A DNA stretch of 64,000 nucleotides, from contig NZ_CDBJ01000100.1 of NCBI RefSeq assembly GCF_000820045.1, forward strand, positions 197,086 to 261,085. Direction: 5' to 3'. How positions within the stretch are numbered: position 1 is the first letter of the stretch; the number at the start of each line of letters is the position of its first letter. This document shows, one piece after another, positions 35,638 to 45,475 of this stretch. Origin of the DNA: Aeromonas rivuli. Its GTDB lineage: Bacteria > Pseudomonadota > Gammaproteobacteria > Enterobacterales > Aeromonadaceae. The translations under genes and the position numbers were made by a program. Below the pieces are notes generated by a model. The model saw only the letters and a program-made list of their open reading frames with translations, ran no database searches and was not told where the DNA came from.

Positions 35638-36225
35638 TCAGCCCGCCTGTTCCAGATGTGCCTTGATCAACAGATCCGTCTCCAGCAAGGGCAGGCCGAC
35701 CACGGCGCTGTAACTGCCCTCGATGCGGCTGACAAACTTGCCAGCTATCCCTTGGATACCATAAGCCCCGGCCTTGTCACAGGGCTCACCGGTGCGCCAA
35801 TAGGCCTCAATCTCGCTCTCATCCAGCTTGCGAAAGGCCACATTGGTGGTCACCAGTCGCACGTCACAACGCTCTTTCGTCGCCAGGGCCACCGCCGTCA
35901 TCACCTGATGCACCCGACCGGAGAGTGCCTCCAGCATGTCTTTGGCATCGAGCAGGTCGGAGGGCTTCTCCAGCACCCGATCCCCCAGCACCACTATGGT
36001 GTCGGCACCCAGCACCGGCAATGCGGTCGGGGCCGCTGCCACACCGGCCATCGCCTTGTCACGGGCGAGGCGGCAGACGTAATCCTGGGGCTTCTCCCCC
36101 TCGAGACGCTGTTCCGGCACATCCAGCCTGAGTACCTCAAAGCGGTAAGCGAGTTGGGTCAGCAGTTCCCTGCGACGGGGAGAGCCAGAGGCGAGATAGA
36201 GTTGCAGTTCGTTATGTTTGCTCAT
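35638..36225 (-). CDS. yhdE: Maf-like dTTP/UTP pyrophosphatase YhdE
   Basis: Hydrolyses non-canonical or excess dTTP/UTP to the monophosphate. The N-terminal signature [14 protein letters not shown] holds the Maf S-x-SPRR motif, and [16 protein letters not shown] the catalytic Asp. The [11 protein letters not shown] block and [30 protein letters not shown] complete the family pattern. 195 residues from the ATG at 36225. A GTG at 36231 that overlaps the mreD stop would add two residues; in either case translation is coupled to mreD. Confidence 0.93.
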   Translation of the reverse strand: MSKHNELQLYLASGSPRRRELLTQLAYRFEVLRLDVPEQRLEGEKPQDYVCRLARDKAMAGVAAAPTALPVLGADTIVVLGDRVLEKPSDLLDAKDMLEALSGRVHQVMTAVALATKERCDVRLVTTNVAFRKLDESEIEAYWRTGEPCDKAGAYGIQGIAGKFVSRIEGSYSAVVGLPLLETDLLIKAHLEQAG

Positions 36226-36227
36226 AA

Positions 36228-36713
36228 TCACTTGATATTAAAGCGGCGGCGCACTTTACGCAGCACCAGAAACACCCAAGGCCATATTAACATCGTGGAG
36301 AGGGTGGACCAGAAATAGGCCAGATTGAGGCTGGCACGACCAAACAGATGCTCGGACCAGAAGATGGCGACCTTACCCACCAGGGAGAGCAGACCTATGA
36401 TGAGGGCTTGCTGCCAGAGGGAGAAGTTGCGGATCTTCTGGAACTGGAAGGCAGCCAGATAGGTGGTGATGGCCATGGCCATGGCCCGCACCCCGAGCGT
36501 GCTGCCCAGCAGCACGTCCAGCAGCAGGCCAGCCACCCAGGCGGTGCCGACATTGGCCCTGTGGGGCAAGGCCAGCGCCCAGTAAATGAGTACCATGGCG
36601 AGCCAGTCCGGCCGGAAGGGCTCGAACTGAAAAGGGAGCGGCATGATGGAGAGGCTCAGGGCCAACATGACCGAGACCCAGATCCAGAGTCGCCCGCTAG
36701 CGGGTTCCAGCAT
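36228..36713 (-). CDS. mreD: Rod shape-determining protein MreD
   Basis: Inner-membrane protein of the elongasome, bridging MreC and the cell-wall synthases. 161 residues with five to six membrane segments and short loops; opening [28 protein letters not shown] and [19 protein letters not shown] are typical. The start overlaps the mreC stop by one base, so translation is coupled. Order mreB-mreC-mreD-yhdE-rng is the same as in E. coli. Confidence 0.94.
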   Translation of the reverse strand: MLEPASGRLWIWVSVMLALSLSIMPLPFQFEPFRPDWLAMVLIYWALALPHRANVGTAWVAGLLLDVLLGSTLGVRAMAMAITTYLAAFQFQKIRNFSLWQQALIIGLLSLVGKVAIFWSEHLFGRASLNLAYFWSTLSTMLIWPWVFLVLRKVRRRFNIK

Positions 36714-37597
36714 CAGCGGGTCGCCCCCGCGGCCGAGGTCGCGGGCGCAGCGGCCTCTTCGTCGTGGACTTCGGGCTTCTTGTCAGTCCAGAGCAGCAAG
36801 AGGTAACGCAATCTGTCCAGCGCCACCAGGGGCTTGGCCTCTATCTGGGCGAAGGGCTTGCCCTCCACATAGTCAGAGCGGGTCACGGTCGCCACCGGAT
36901 AACCTTCCGGGAAGCGGCCACCCAGGCCCGAGGTGACCAGCAGATCGCCGACCTGGACGTCGGTGTTGCGCGGCAGGTTGCGCAGCTCCAGCTTGTCCAG
37001 CTCGCCGCTGCCGGAAGCGATGGCGCGCAGATCATTGCGCAGCACCCGTACCGGAATGCCGTGGCTGGTATCGGTGATGAGCAGCACCCGACTGGTGGTC
37101 GAGCCCACGTGCAGCACCTGACCTATCACCCCCTGATCGTTGATCACCGGCTGGCCGTTATAGACGCCATCCAGTGCCCCCTTGTTGATCAGCACCTGAT
37201 GGCTGAAGGGGTCTGAATCCACCGACAGCAGCTCGGCCACCATCTTGCGGGACTCGTTATGCACGGGAGAGCCAAGCAATTCCCGCAGCCGCTGATTCTC
37301 ATGCTCCAGATGATCCAGCTTGAGCAGACGGGAACGCAGGGTGAACAACTGCTGTTCTTGCTGCTTGGTCTGTTCGATGAGACTGGATCGGGTCTGCACC
37401 TGGGTCGACATGGTGTCGAGCAGGGAGCTGGGGGCATTGGCGATATATTGCAGCGGGCTGACGAGGGAGCTCAGATAGACGCGGACGTGCGTGAACACAC
37501 CGAAGCGGGAATCCGCAACGATGGCAGCAACCGAGATGATGACGGCGAGAAACAACCGTAACTGAAGCGAAGGGCCTCTACCAAAAATGGGTTTCAT
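36713..37597 (-). CDS. mreC: Rod shape-determining protein MreC
   Basis: Periplasmic scaffold protein linking MreB to penicillin-binding protein 2. 294 residues: one membrane helix (about 10-30), a coiled coil (about 55-100, SSLIEQTKQQEQQLFTLRSRL) and the beta-barrel pair with DGVYNGQPVINDQGVIGQV and GDLLVTSGLGGRFPEGYPVA. It follows mreB by 41 bases in which a terminator-like hairpin lies, so mreC and mreD are probably made in lower amounts than MreB. Confidence 0.95.
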   Translation of the reverse strand: MKPIFGRGPSLQLRLFLAVIISVAAIVADSRFGVFTHVRVYLSSLVSPLQYIANAPSSLLDTMSTQVQTRSSLIEQTKQQEQQLFTLRSRLLKLDHLEHENQRLRELLGSPVHNESRKMVAELLSVDSDPFSHQVLINKGALDGVYNGQPVINDQGVIGQVLHVGSTTSRVLLITDTSHGIPVRVLRNDLRAIASGSGELDKLELRNLPRNTDVQVGDLLVTSGLGGRFPEGYPVATVTRSDYVEGKPFAQIEAKPLVALDRLRYLLLLWTDKKPEVHDEEAAAPATSAAGATR

Positions 37598-37605
37598 GTG
37601 TCGTC

Positions 37606-37631
37606 AAAAAAGAGCCGGCGCTCGGCCGGCT
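37606..37631 (-). terminator. Terminator-like hairpin between mreB and mreC
   Basis: On the minus strand AGCCGGC (37631-37625), loop CGAGC, GCCGGCT (37619-37613), C, then six T (37611-37606). Short stem but a good T run; expected to stop part of the transcripts after mreB. Confidence 0.7.
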
Positions 37632-37638
37632 TTGGGTC

Positions 37639-38721
<1,083 letters not shown>

Positions 38722-38724
38722 CTA

Positions 38725-38753
38725 ACTTTACCAATGCCCACCCCAATCGGCAA
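38725..38753 (-). promoter_or_regulatory. Possible sigma-70 promoter of mreB
   Basis: Minus strand: -35 TTGCCG (38753-38748), 17-base spacer, -10 TAAAGT (38730-38725). Each box matches 4 of 6 consensus bases. It lies 46 bases upstream of the mreB start. Confidence 0.4.
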
Positions 38754-38895
38754 GCGCTCAAACTGTCACCAATCAATCAAGCGCGACAAAAATGCGAGTC
38801 ATCACTCACTGGCCCAAGCCGACAAACACTAAGAAACAAGGAGATAAGCCGCACACTCATGCCAAACAGCCCCGATCCTCGCCCGCATATCCATT

Positions 38896-41850
38896 TCAGG
38901 GCATCACTTCCCGGCGATAAATAATTCTGTCATTACCGCGACCAATCCCGAAAATCGCCATGCCATCCAGACTGTCAGGGTCGGAAAGCCAGAGCGGCCG
39001 CCGTCCTGGTTGAAGTTCTGACTCGGGCTGCTGGCTCAGATCGATACGGAAAGGAATGCGCACCGCTCTCTCCGGGGCGGCAAACTGGAAACCTATCTCA
39101 CCCTCGTGGGCCATCGCCGTCATGGCTCCCGGCGCCGTTTCGCCAAGTCCGAGCCGGATCTTGACGTTGGACCCCAGGTCAAGATCCCCGCTCCCTGCAT
39201 CGAAGTGCTGACTACTATCGGTAAACACGACCCCTTCATCCAGCAGAGAGAGCCGAGTGCATTGGTCAGCCCACTGCCTGTGCCAGTTACCCGCTTCATG
39301 ATATTGCAGCTCCAGCAGCACCGTCAGCGGCGCCGAAGCGACCCCCTGCACCGTACCGGCCTGTATCCGGCCGAAATAGGCCTCCATGGGCCGGTTATCT
39401 ATCAGCCGGGCATTGCAGCCCGACCCGCTGCAGGGCCCCACCTGCTGGGCATTGAAATCCGGGGCCGCGATCAGGGTCCTTTCGCCATCGCCGTCCTGCA
39501 TATAGAGACCAAACAGCAGCGCGCGGTAGGGGCCATCGGGCTGGGTATCGGACAGCCTCACAAACTCGGTCGGCCCGATGAAGTCGGCCTTCCCCGCCTC
39601 CCAGAGCAGTGGCCCCAGGCTGCGCAGCCGGGCAGAGAGCGAGACCCCATCGCTGTTGTTGGCCGTGGTCAGATAGGCATTCCCCTTGGCGAAGTCCCCC
39701 CAATAGTTTTGCGTCACGGCGCCCGCCTGATTGCGGGCCTGAATGTGCAACTCGGTATTGAAGGGTTGCCCCATATAGGAGAAATCACCGCAGGCAGGCA
39801 GGATGTCGCCGCTGACCAGATTGAAATCCACCGGAATAAAGCGCCCCACCGGCACGCTGCTGGCGGCGGGTATGGTGTAGCCGAAATAGCCCGTTGATGC
39901 AGACGTTGCCACTGGCGGCGTCGCCACCATGCTGAATACCCCGACCTCGTTGACCGACTGACTGATGACGTTGAGGTTATTGCTGCCCTTCACATTGGAG
40001 TGGTCATAGCGGGGTGTGCCGACCGCCGCCTCCACCCCGGGTTTGGGGGCCATCAGCGTGCTGCCGAGGGCAATATTGGCCAGCGCGAAGTTGGGGGTCG
40101 CCAGATTGTCGCGGCACAAGTCTTGGTCATCATCGGACTGCCAGGCCACCCCTTTGATATCCAGCTGGAACACCTCGCCGGTCTTCTTGAACACCGGGCA
40201 ACTGGCGTAATCAGCATTGGTCTCATTGGCACTGGGGACGCATTCCCCTTGTGGAGCCTTGATGCAGAGCCCCACCGGACGGCTGACAAAGAGATCTGAC
40301 CCTGTCATCAGCAGCCCCGCCGTATCGCCACTGCCATCGTGGCGGGCATTGAGTTGCATCTTGCCTGCATCCGGATAGTTGACCGTCAGAGTCGTCTCCC
40401 CTTGGGCATTGAAGGTCAGCGTCTGCGGGCTAGCCTGTCCGGCCGTCTGACTCGTGGCGATGGCGCTACCGTTGACCATGACCTTGCTGCCAAAGGTGTT
40501 GCTCATCGGAGTGACGTAGCCACTCCAGAAGCTGACCGGCTTGCTCACATTGGCAAAACCGGGCACACACTGCTGGCTCGCATTGTCCTTCTTGACCGCC
40601 TTCATCACCACATCCTGCGGCTTGTTGGCCAGGGTGTCCTGCACATCGAACACAAAACCACTGTCGGCAAAATTGAGGGTGCAAGCGGCGGTACTGAGCG
40701 CCCCTGCCCCTGCCCGGCACAAAGTAGTGCCGGGGGAACCGGTGGCCGGTGTAGAACCACTGACGCCAACCGTCACGGCCCCCACCGTATTGCTCCTCAG
40801 TTGCAAGGTGGTGGAGCCATTGCTGAAGCTCACCTGATTACCGCCAATCCAGCTCGCGGTGGTGGTGGCAGGGAGCAAGGTCGCACTGACCGGATCCGTG
40901 AACAGCTGGCTGCAGCTGGCATTGGCACAGGCCCGGATGGTCAGGGTCTCCGGGTTGCAGGTCAGGGCATTGCCGCTGTGGTCAAATTCGAAGTGATCGA
41001 TCAGGGCATTGACCGGCGGTGACGGCTTGTCGTTGATCGCCGTGGAGCCTGTCATGAACAGGGAACGGCTGGTTGTTCTGCCGTTGATGACGCTGGAGCC
41101 ATTCATGCTCAGAGACTTATCCGAATACACCAGTCCATTGATAAGACTATTCCCATTCAAATTGATATCGGCATAGCCAAACAGCAGCACTGACCCCAGG
41201 TTGTCCGGATTGAGGCGTCCATCGTTCAACGCGGCTTGCCCATTTACAAAAATACGCACGGCGCCCTGTGTTTCAATCACCCCTCCCTGGTTGATAGTCA
41301 AGCTGCCAATCCAGTAATCCCCGGCAGGCAGAATGACCTTGGCCCCTCCTCCTATGGCGAGGCTCTCAATCCGATATTCATTACGGGCAGAGGAGAATGT
41401 CAGGGTACAGGCGCTGTAGAGACTGATCGCACCGAACTGATATTGGCTGGTACTGCCCATGGTCAACTGTTGCCCCGCGTTACAGTACCCCAAGCTACCA
41501 TCGCCGCCGGAACTGCTCAGGAAGCTGTTATCACCCGACGTAGACAATCCACGTATCGTGCTACCTGTTATCGTGCAGAGCCGGCGAGAACCATTGGCGT
41601 TGTCACAACCATCCAATGGCATGCCGGAACCCTGGTTCGAGTCGCAGAAATTCAAGGCAGCACCTGCAGTGCCCGTGATTTTCGCCTGGTTGTTCTGGGT
41701 CAGCTTGGCAGCATCCTGGCCAGTACAGACCGCGTTGTTATTACCGCGGTGGCCCTGAACCACAGCCGGGAAATAGGTGTCAGTGTCGAAGGTTCCAAAC
41801 CCATAAACCATGCCAGACAGCATTGTTAAGACCAGCCACCAGAGTCTCAC
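38896..41850 (-). CDS. mshQ: MSHA biogenesis protein MshQ
   Basis: Last gene of the MSHA locus; large exported protein of 984 residues. Signal peptide about residues 1-18 (WWLVLTMLSGMVYGFG). The N-terminal third (about 60-280) is rich in Ser/Gly/Asn turns and looks like a beta-helix, the C-terminal half resembles the DUF6701 region of MshQ proteins and ends IFGIGRGNDRIIYRREV. Many cysteines (over 15) suggest disulfides. The GTG start overlaps the mshP stop by four bases (GTGA). Its precise role in the pilus is unknown; a surface or tip function is only an inference. Confidence 0.88.
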   Translation of the reverse strand: MRLWWLVLTMLSGMVYGFGTFDTDTYFPAVVQGHRGNNNAVCTGQDAAKLTQNNQAKITGTAGAALNFCDSNQGSGMPLDGCDNANGSRRLCTITGSTIRGLSTSGDNSFLSSSGGDGSLGYCNAGQQLTMGSTSQYQFGAISLYSACTLTFSSARNEYRIESLAIGGGAKVILPAGDYWIGSLTINQGGVIETQGAVRIFVNGQAALNDGRLNPDNLGSVLLFGYADINLNGNSLINGLVYSDKSLSMNGSSVINGRTTSRSLFMTGSTAINDKPSPPVNALIDHFEFDHSGNALTCNPETLTIRACANASCSQLFTDPVSATLLPATTTASWIGGNQVSFSNGSTTLQLRSNTVGAVTVGVSGSTPATGSPGTTLCRAGAGALSTAACTLNFADSGFVFDVQDTLANKPQDVVMKAVKKDNASQQCVPGFANVSKPVSFWSGYVTPMSNTFGSKVMVNGSAIATSQTAGQASPQTLTFNAQGETTLTVNYPDAGKMQLNARHDGSGDTAGLLMTGSDLFVSRPVGLCIKAPQGECVPSANETNADYASCPVFKKTGEVFQLDIKGVAWQSDDDQDLCRDNLATPNFALANIALGSTLMAPKPGVEAAVGTPRYDHSNVKGSNNLNVISQSVNEVGVFSMVATPPVATSASTGYFGYTIPAASSVPVGRFIPVDFNLVSGDILPACGDFSYMGQPFNTELHIQARNQAGAVTQNYWGDFAKGNAYLTTANNSDGVSLSARLRSLGPLLWEAGKADFIGPTEFVRLSDTQPDGPYRALLFGLYMQDGDGERTLIAAPDFNAQQVGPCSGSGCNARLIDNRPMEAYFGRIQAGTVQGVASAPLTVLLELQYHEAGNWHRQWADQCTRLSLLDEGVVFTDSSQHFDAGSGDLDLGSNVKIRLGLGETAPGAMTAMAHEGEIGFQFAAPERAVRIPFRIDLSQQPESELQPGRRPLWLSDPDSLDGMAIFGIGRGNDRIIYRREVMP

Positions 41851-42311
41851 GGCATCACTCCATCAAAGGCTTGTGCCACCAGGGTGCGGCTGACGGCAAA
41901 ATCCGGATTGGGACTGTTCACATCGCTATGGCCACAGGCACCCGTGCTCTGGAAGCTGTAACCGGTCTGGGTGCCCCCTGCCGCACTGACCACCACCGGC
42001 TTGCAGGTCAGTACCACGTTGCAATCCACCAGCCCCGGGACTGCAAAGGGGATAGCTGTCAGGGCGGCGCACTGTTGCGCGTCCCAATGATCATTGGGGT
42101 AGAGGCGGTAGAGGCCTATCTCCAGGCCGCTCTGCGCTGCCATCAAGGCCCTGACACTGCGCACCTCAAGGGTGTTTTTCTCGCTGCTGTCGAGCAAGAA
42201 ACGGCCCATGGCCGCGGCAAGCAGCCCCATGATGACGATGACAAACAGGGCTATCATGATGGCGCTGCCGCGCTGGGCCGCCATGGCAAGGGGCGGCGGC
42301 TTAGGGAACAT
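41847..42311 (-). CDS. mshP: MSHA biogenesis protein MshP
   Basis: Minor-pilin-like protein of 154 residues. The N-terminal part RGSAIMIALFVIVIMGLLAAAMGRFL (about 14-40) is a pilin-type hydrophobic helix but lacks the FTLIEL motif, as in PilX/GspK-like minor pilins. Four cysteines lie in the C-terminal half. It overlaps mshO by 11 bases and mshQ by 4, so mshO-mshP-mshQ are coupled. Confidence 0.87.
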   Translation of the reverse strand: MFPKPPPLAMAAQRGSAIMIALFVIVIMGLLAAAMGRFLLDSSEKNTLEVRSVRALMAAQSGLEIGLYRLYPNDHWDAQQCAALTAIPFAVPGLVDCNVVLTCKPVVVSAAGGTQTGYSFQSTGACGHSDVNSPNPDFAVSRTLVAQAFDGVMP

Positions 42312-43176
42312 TGAGCAGCTCCAGCTTGTGGTTGAAGATGACCCGCTCGCCGCTGCGCTCGAACCCCAGTCGCAGCCCCACCTCGCTCTGATTGAAGGCG
42401 GCGGGCTCCCGATAGAAGTAATAGGCCGCCGGGCGGATATGCTCGGCCATCAGGGCGGGAGTGTTCGTGCTGATATGGGTGCCTATCGCGCCGCTGGCCC
42501 GGGTCAGGGTAGTGCCTGCCACGCAGTAGCGCACCTGTTGCCTGGCAAAATAGATGCGCTTGCCCGGGGAGTCCTTGGCAAAGCCATCATCGACGGTCAA
42601 CGACAGGGCCCCCGAGACGGATGTCCCCACCGAGGTCACGCTGGCGACACAATTGCCATGGAGACAGCCCTCGTCCAGAGGGATATTCGGGTCGGCAAGG
42701 GGATAGACAATGGCGCTGTCAATATCCTGCTCGGGCAGGACGCTCGGAGTGACTATGCTCACCCCGCCACTCCCGCTGAGACTCAGATAACGACTGGCCG
42801 TCACGATGGGCCAGAAGCGCAGGCAACTGCCTTGCTGCCCCGAGATGCCCGCTTCATCTTCCACCCGCACCGAACCTGGCACCGCATCGCGCACTTCGCG
42901 ATTGAGCCGCTCCAGGGCGAAGCGGGCATCGCTCATCAGCTGCTCACGGCGGCTGGCGTCCCCATAGATCTCGGTGCCTATGCCAATAAACTGGCTGGAG
43001 AAGGTCGCCATGATGCCGAGCAGCAATATCACCATCACCAGCTCGACCAGGGTGAAGCCCCCCCCCCGCCCAGGCTGGGCGCAGGTTCGATTAGCGGAGC
43101 CTAATCGGACGCGGTCACAGGTTGTGGTAACAGATGCGTCATCGGACGCGGCATAACGGGAATGCGGCTTCTCCAT
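42301..43176 (-). CDS. mshO: MSHA minor pilin MshO, with an unusually long leader
   Basis: Type IV minor pilin of PilW/GspJ type. The prepilin peptidase site is GG/FTLVELVMVILLLGIMATFSS, with cleavage after Gly40. The 40-residue leader is far longer than the usual 5-20. The leader codons contain a REP-like palindrome (43088-43107), two copies of an 11-mer and a run of 10 G (43067-43058) just before the cleavage site. The ATG overlaps the mshD stop (TGATG), so the start itself is normal and the extra leader appears inserted. The mature domain (about 250 residues) is intact and in frame. Confidence 0.87.
   Translation of the reverse strand: MEKPHSRYAASDDASVTTTCDRVRLGSANRTCAQPGRGGGFTLVELVMVILLLGIMATFSSQFIGIGTEIYGDASRREQLMSDARFALERLNREVRDAVPGSVRVEDEAGISGQQGSCLRFWPIVTASRYLSLSGSGGVSIVTPSVLPEQDIDSAIVYPLADPNIPLDEGCLHGNCVASVTSVGTSVSGALSLTVDDGFAKDSPGKRIYFARQQVRYCVAGTTLTRASGAIGTHISTNTPALMAEHIRPAAYYFYREPAAFNQSEVGLRLGFERSGERVIFNHKLELLNVP
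43058..43067 (-). repeat. Run of 10 G in the mshO leader
   Basis: Ten C on the plus strand, ten G on the coding strand, spanning codons 37-40. Slippage by one base would shift the frame before the mature pilin. Confidence 0.85.
43088..43107. repeat. REP-like palindrome inside mshO
   Basis: CGATTAG (43088-43094), loop CGGAGC, CTAATCG (43101-43107). ATCGGACGCGG follows at 43104-43114 and is repeated at 43141-43151 and at 45418-45428 before mshB. Confidence 0.65.
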
Positions 43177-43748
43177 CAGTAATTACCCCGGTAGAGCGCA
43201 AACTCGACTTCGCTGCTGTCCGGCAGCCGCACCGTCAACTCGATGCGCTTGCCGATGGACGCGGCGCCCTTGCCTGCACTGGCAAGCAGGTCATCCGCCG
43301 TGACCCGGATCCTCAGTTGATAGTTGCGATACTCCTCATCGCTGATACCGGCCGCCTGCTGGGTAAACAGGTTAGCGGCCACCCACTGACCCGCCGTATC
43401 GAAGTCATCCACATCGTTGAAGGTATAAGGGGCGCTCTCCCCCGCATCCTTGCCATAACTGGCAGCTGGGGTGCAGGCGGCATAGGGCACGGGCGGGGTA
43501 CCGGCCGTCTCGCCGCAGCGGAAACGGCCGCCGTTATGATCAGAATGCTCATCGAAGGATTTTTGCAGCACCTCATTCAAGACCCGCTGGGCCAGCTGGG
43601 CGGCACGCACCTGCTGCACCGGGTCGACGGCTTGGGGTGCCTGATTGACCAGCAAGCCCAGAATGCCGGTCAACGCGACAGAGAGCAGCACTATGCCGAC
43701 GACCAGCTCTATCAGGGTAAAACCACGGGAAGGGTTAAGGGAGGGCAT
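43176..43748 (-). CDS. mshD: MSHA minor pilin MshD
   Basis: Type IV minor pilin of PilV/GspI type, 190 residues. Short leader MPSLNPSRG then FTLIELVVGIVLLSVALTGILGLLV, cleaved after Gly9 by the prepilin peptidase. The mature globular part has three cysteines within about 67-86. It overlaps mshC by 14 bases and touches mshO (TGATG), so mshC-D-O-P-Q are one coupled block. Confidence 0.9.
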   Translation of the reverse strand: MPSLNPSRGFTLIELVVGIVLLSVALTGILGLLVNQAPQAVDPVQQVRAAQLAQRVLNEVLQKSFDEHSDHNGGRFRCGETAGTPPVPYAACTPAASYGKDAGESAPYTFNDVDDFDTAGQWVAANLFTQQAAGISDEEYRNYQLRIRVTADDLLASAGKGAASIGKRIELTVRLPDSSEVEFALYRGNY

Positions 43749-44211
43749 GAATATAACCCTCGGCCTCGATGCGCAGCCGGACAGACTCCCTGCCCTCAGT
43801 CACCGTCAGATCGCAACCGGCGCTGCAGGCCCCCAGGGGGCGGCCACTGCGTTTATCGAAACTGAGGGATGTCTGGGGAGAGAGGACAATAGTGCCAGAA
43901 GCCTGCACCGGGCGGCCCCGAGTCAGTTCGTTCGCACTCCAGTCAGCGATGGGGTGGGCACTGCAGGTGCCCGCCTGGGTGAGGTGAGCGAAGCGGTTTG
44001 CCTCCAGCACCAGCTGGCTGCAACGCTCCTCACCTTCGTTCATGTTCAGGGTCTGTACCAGCCGCAGCCGGGTGACCAGTTCGTCGCGCAGGGTATGGAT
44101 TTCAAAGCCGCCTTTGCCCAGCCATTTAGGCATGGCAAAGGCGGCCAGAATCCCGAGTAGCAGGATCACGATGACCAATTCAATCAGGGTAAAGCCTCTA
44201 GTCGAAGCCAT
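43735..44211 (-). CDS. mshC: MSHA minor pilin MshC
   Basis: Type IV minor pilin of GspH/FimT type. The start chosen, ATG at 44211 with GAGAG upstream, gives the canonical short leader MASTRG before FTLIELVIVILLLGILAAFAMP. Upstream in-frame starts (44250) would fall inside the terminator hairpin after mshA and are unlikely. Mature part has four Cys. 158 residues. First of the coupled block mshC-D-O-P-Q. Confidence 0.88.
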   Translation of the reverse strand: MASTRGFTLIELVIVILLLGILAAFAMPKWLGKGGFEIHTLRDELVTRLRLVQTLNMNEGEERCSQLVLEANRFAHLTQAGTCSAHPIADWSANELTRGRPVQASGTIVLSPQTSLSFDKRSGRPLGACSAGCDLTVTEGRESVRLRIEAEGYIHALP

Positions 44212-44233
44212 TGTCACTCTCGCTTGGGTCATC

Positions 44234-44263
44234 GAAGAAAAGCGGGGCATTGGGCCCCGCTTT
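44234..44263 (-). terminator. Terminator-like hairpin between mshA and mshC
   Basis: Minus strand AAGCGGGGC (44262-44254), 5-base loop, GCCCCGCTT (44248-44240), then a T-rich TTCTTC. It lies just after the mshA stop and would leave major-pilin mRNA in excess over minor-pilin mRNA. Confidence 0.75.
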
Positions 44264-44276
44264 ATTGTCAGTCGAC

Positions 44277-44714
44277 TTAGTTACAAGTCGCACCACTCAG
44301 CGAGACCGAGAACGTAGCACCGGCCACAGAGGGAGCCTGGTAAATAACTGCACAACTGTTGGCCTGATCTGTGGTGAATACACCATCATCATTTTTCTGC
44401 GACCAACCGCCATCGATGGTAACTGCTTCACCAATACCGGCCTTATCCGCTGTCGGATAGCCAAATGTAGTGGTGACCGTGCTGGTACCAGCTGAGACAG
44501 AAGAGTCGGGAGCTTTTTCAGTACCATCCAAAGCTGAACGGCTATAAACCAGTTGAGCGCCACTTTGCAGTGCTGCAGCAACCCCTTGGGCGGCAGCTTT
44601 ATTTGCATCATCCTGCAAATTCAGGAACTTGGGTGCGGCGGTGACCGCCAGAATGCCCAGGATGATGATCACGATCACCAGTTCTATCAGGGTAAAGCCT
44701 GCTTGCTTTTTCAT
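44277..44714 (-). CDS. mshA: MSHA major pilin MshA
   Basis: Major subunit of the mannose-sensitive haemagglutinin type IVa pilus, 145 residues. Leader MKKQAG, cleavage before FTLIELVIVIIILGILAVTAAPKF, with Glu5 of the mature chain present. Two cysteines near the end (CAVIY about 124 and TC at 144) make the usual C-terminal disulfide loop, which is where pilins vary most between strains. It follows mshB by 25 bases and precedes a terminator. AGAGG is the ribosome site. Confidence 0.94.
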   Translation of the reverse strand: MKKQAGFTLIELVIVIIILGILAVTAAPKFLNLQDDANKAAAQGVAAALQSGAQLVYSRSALDGTEKAPDSSVSAGTSTVTTTFGYPTADKAGIGEAVTIDGGWSQKNDDGVFTTDQANSCAVIYQAPSVAGATFSVSLSGATCN

Positions 44715-44739
44715 CTCTTGTCCTCTGTCGATAATGAAA

Positions 44740-45408
44740 TCAGTTGATATTGGTGGTTACCTGGCCGGAGGCCGGTCGGTAACTGAAACTCATGAACGCC
44801 TCAGTGCTCCCTTGCGGGTCCTGATACTGCCCATCACTACCCTTACTCAGACTATTGACCAGGTAGTAGCGACAGACGGAGTCGAGGCCATTACTGGATA
44901 CGGTGGCATAGTATTTCAGGTCATTACCACTACTGCGCACCTCGGAGAAGCTGGCAGTAGCCTTGGGGGGATTTTGCAGTAATCCATCCCAAATTCGCAG
45001 ACAGCGCTGGGCTGTCAGGTTGGCCGGATCGATGTCAGTCGCCCCGCCCGCCGTATCCATGGGATAGCCGGGAGAGAGCTCACCATTGTCGATCTGGCTG
45101 TCGGTGGGGGTGGTCAGATAGAAGCGGGTGCCATCATAGAGCACGGTATTTTGTGCATCCTGCTTGGCCCGTCCTTCGGCCTCCCACTGGGCCCGCACCA
45201 GAGAGACGGCGGTAGCATAGCCACCCGAAACCCCTTCCACGCTCGCCTTCTTCGCCTCGTCGGTCACATCGAGAAAACGCGGCAAGGCGGTGGCCGCCAG
45301 TATTCCCAGGATAACGATGACGATCACCAGCTCGATCAGCGAGAAACCCGCAGCCCCGCGGGGCAGGCTCCTGCCTGTTGTGAACTCTCTGCGCTTGCTA
45401 TATGCCAT
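44740..45408 (-). CDS. mshB: MSHA minor pilin MshB
   Basis: Minor pilin, 222 residues, related to MshA but larger. The leader is 21 residues (basic, SKRREFTTGRSLPRGAAG) before FSLIELVIVIVILGILAATALPRFLDVTDEAKKASV. The C-terminal part holds two cysteines. GGAGG five bases before the ATG is a strong ribosome site. The 67-base gap upstream, after mshF, holds an 11-mer repeat also found in mshO; in V. cholerae a second promoter of the locus lies before mshB. Confidence 0.9.
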   Translation of the reverse strand: MAYSKRREFTTGRSLPRGAAGFSLIELVIVIVILGILAATALPRFLDVTDEAKKASVEGVSGGYATAVSLVRAQWEAEGRAKQDAQNTVLYDGTRFYLTTPTDSQIDNGELSPGYPMDTAGGATDIDPANLTAQRCLRIWDGLLQNPPKATASFSEVRSSGNDLKYYATVSSNGLDSVCRYYLVNSLSKGSDGQYQDPQGSTEAFMSFSYRPASGQVTTNIN

Positions 45409-45475
45409 GGATCCTCCATCGGACGCGGTATTATTTCATGTAGATATAAAAAAATCATGGGAACGAGGTGAATAA

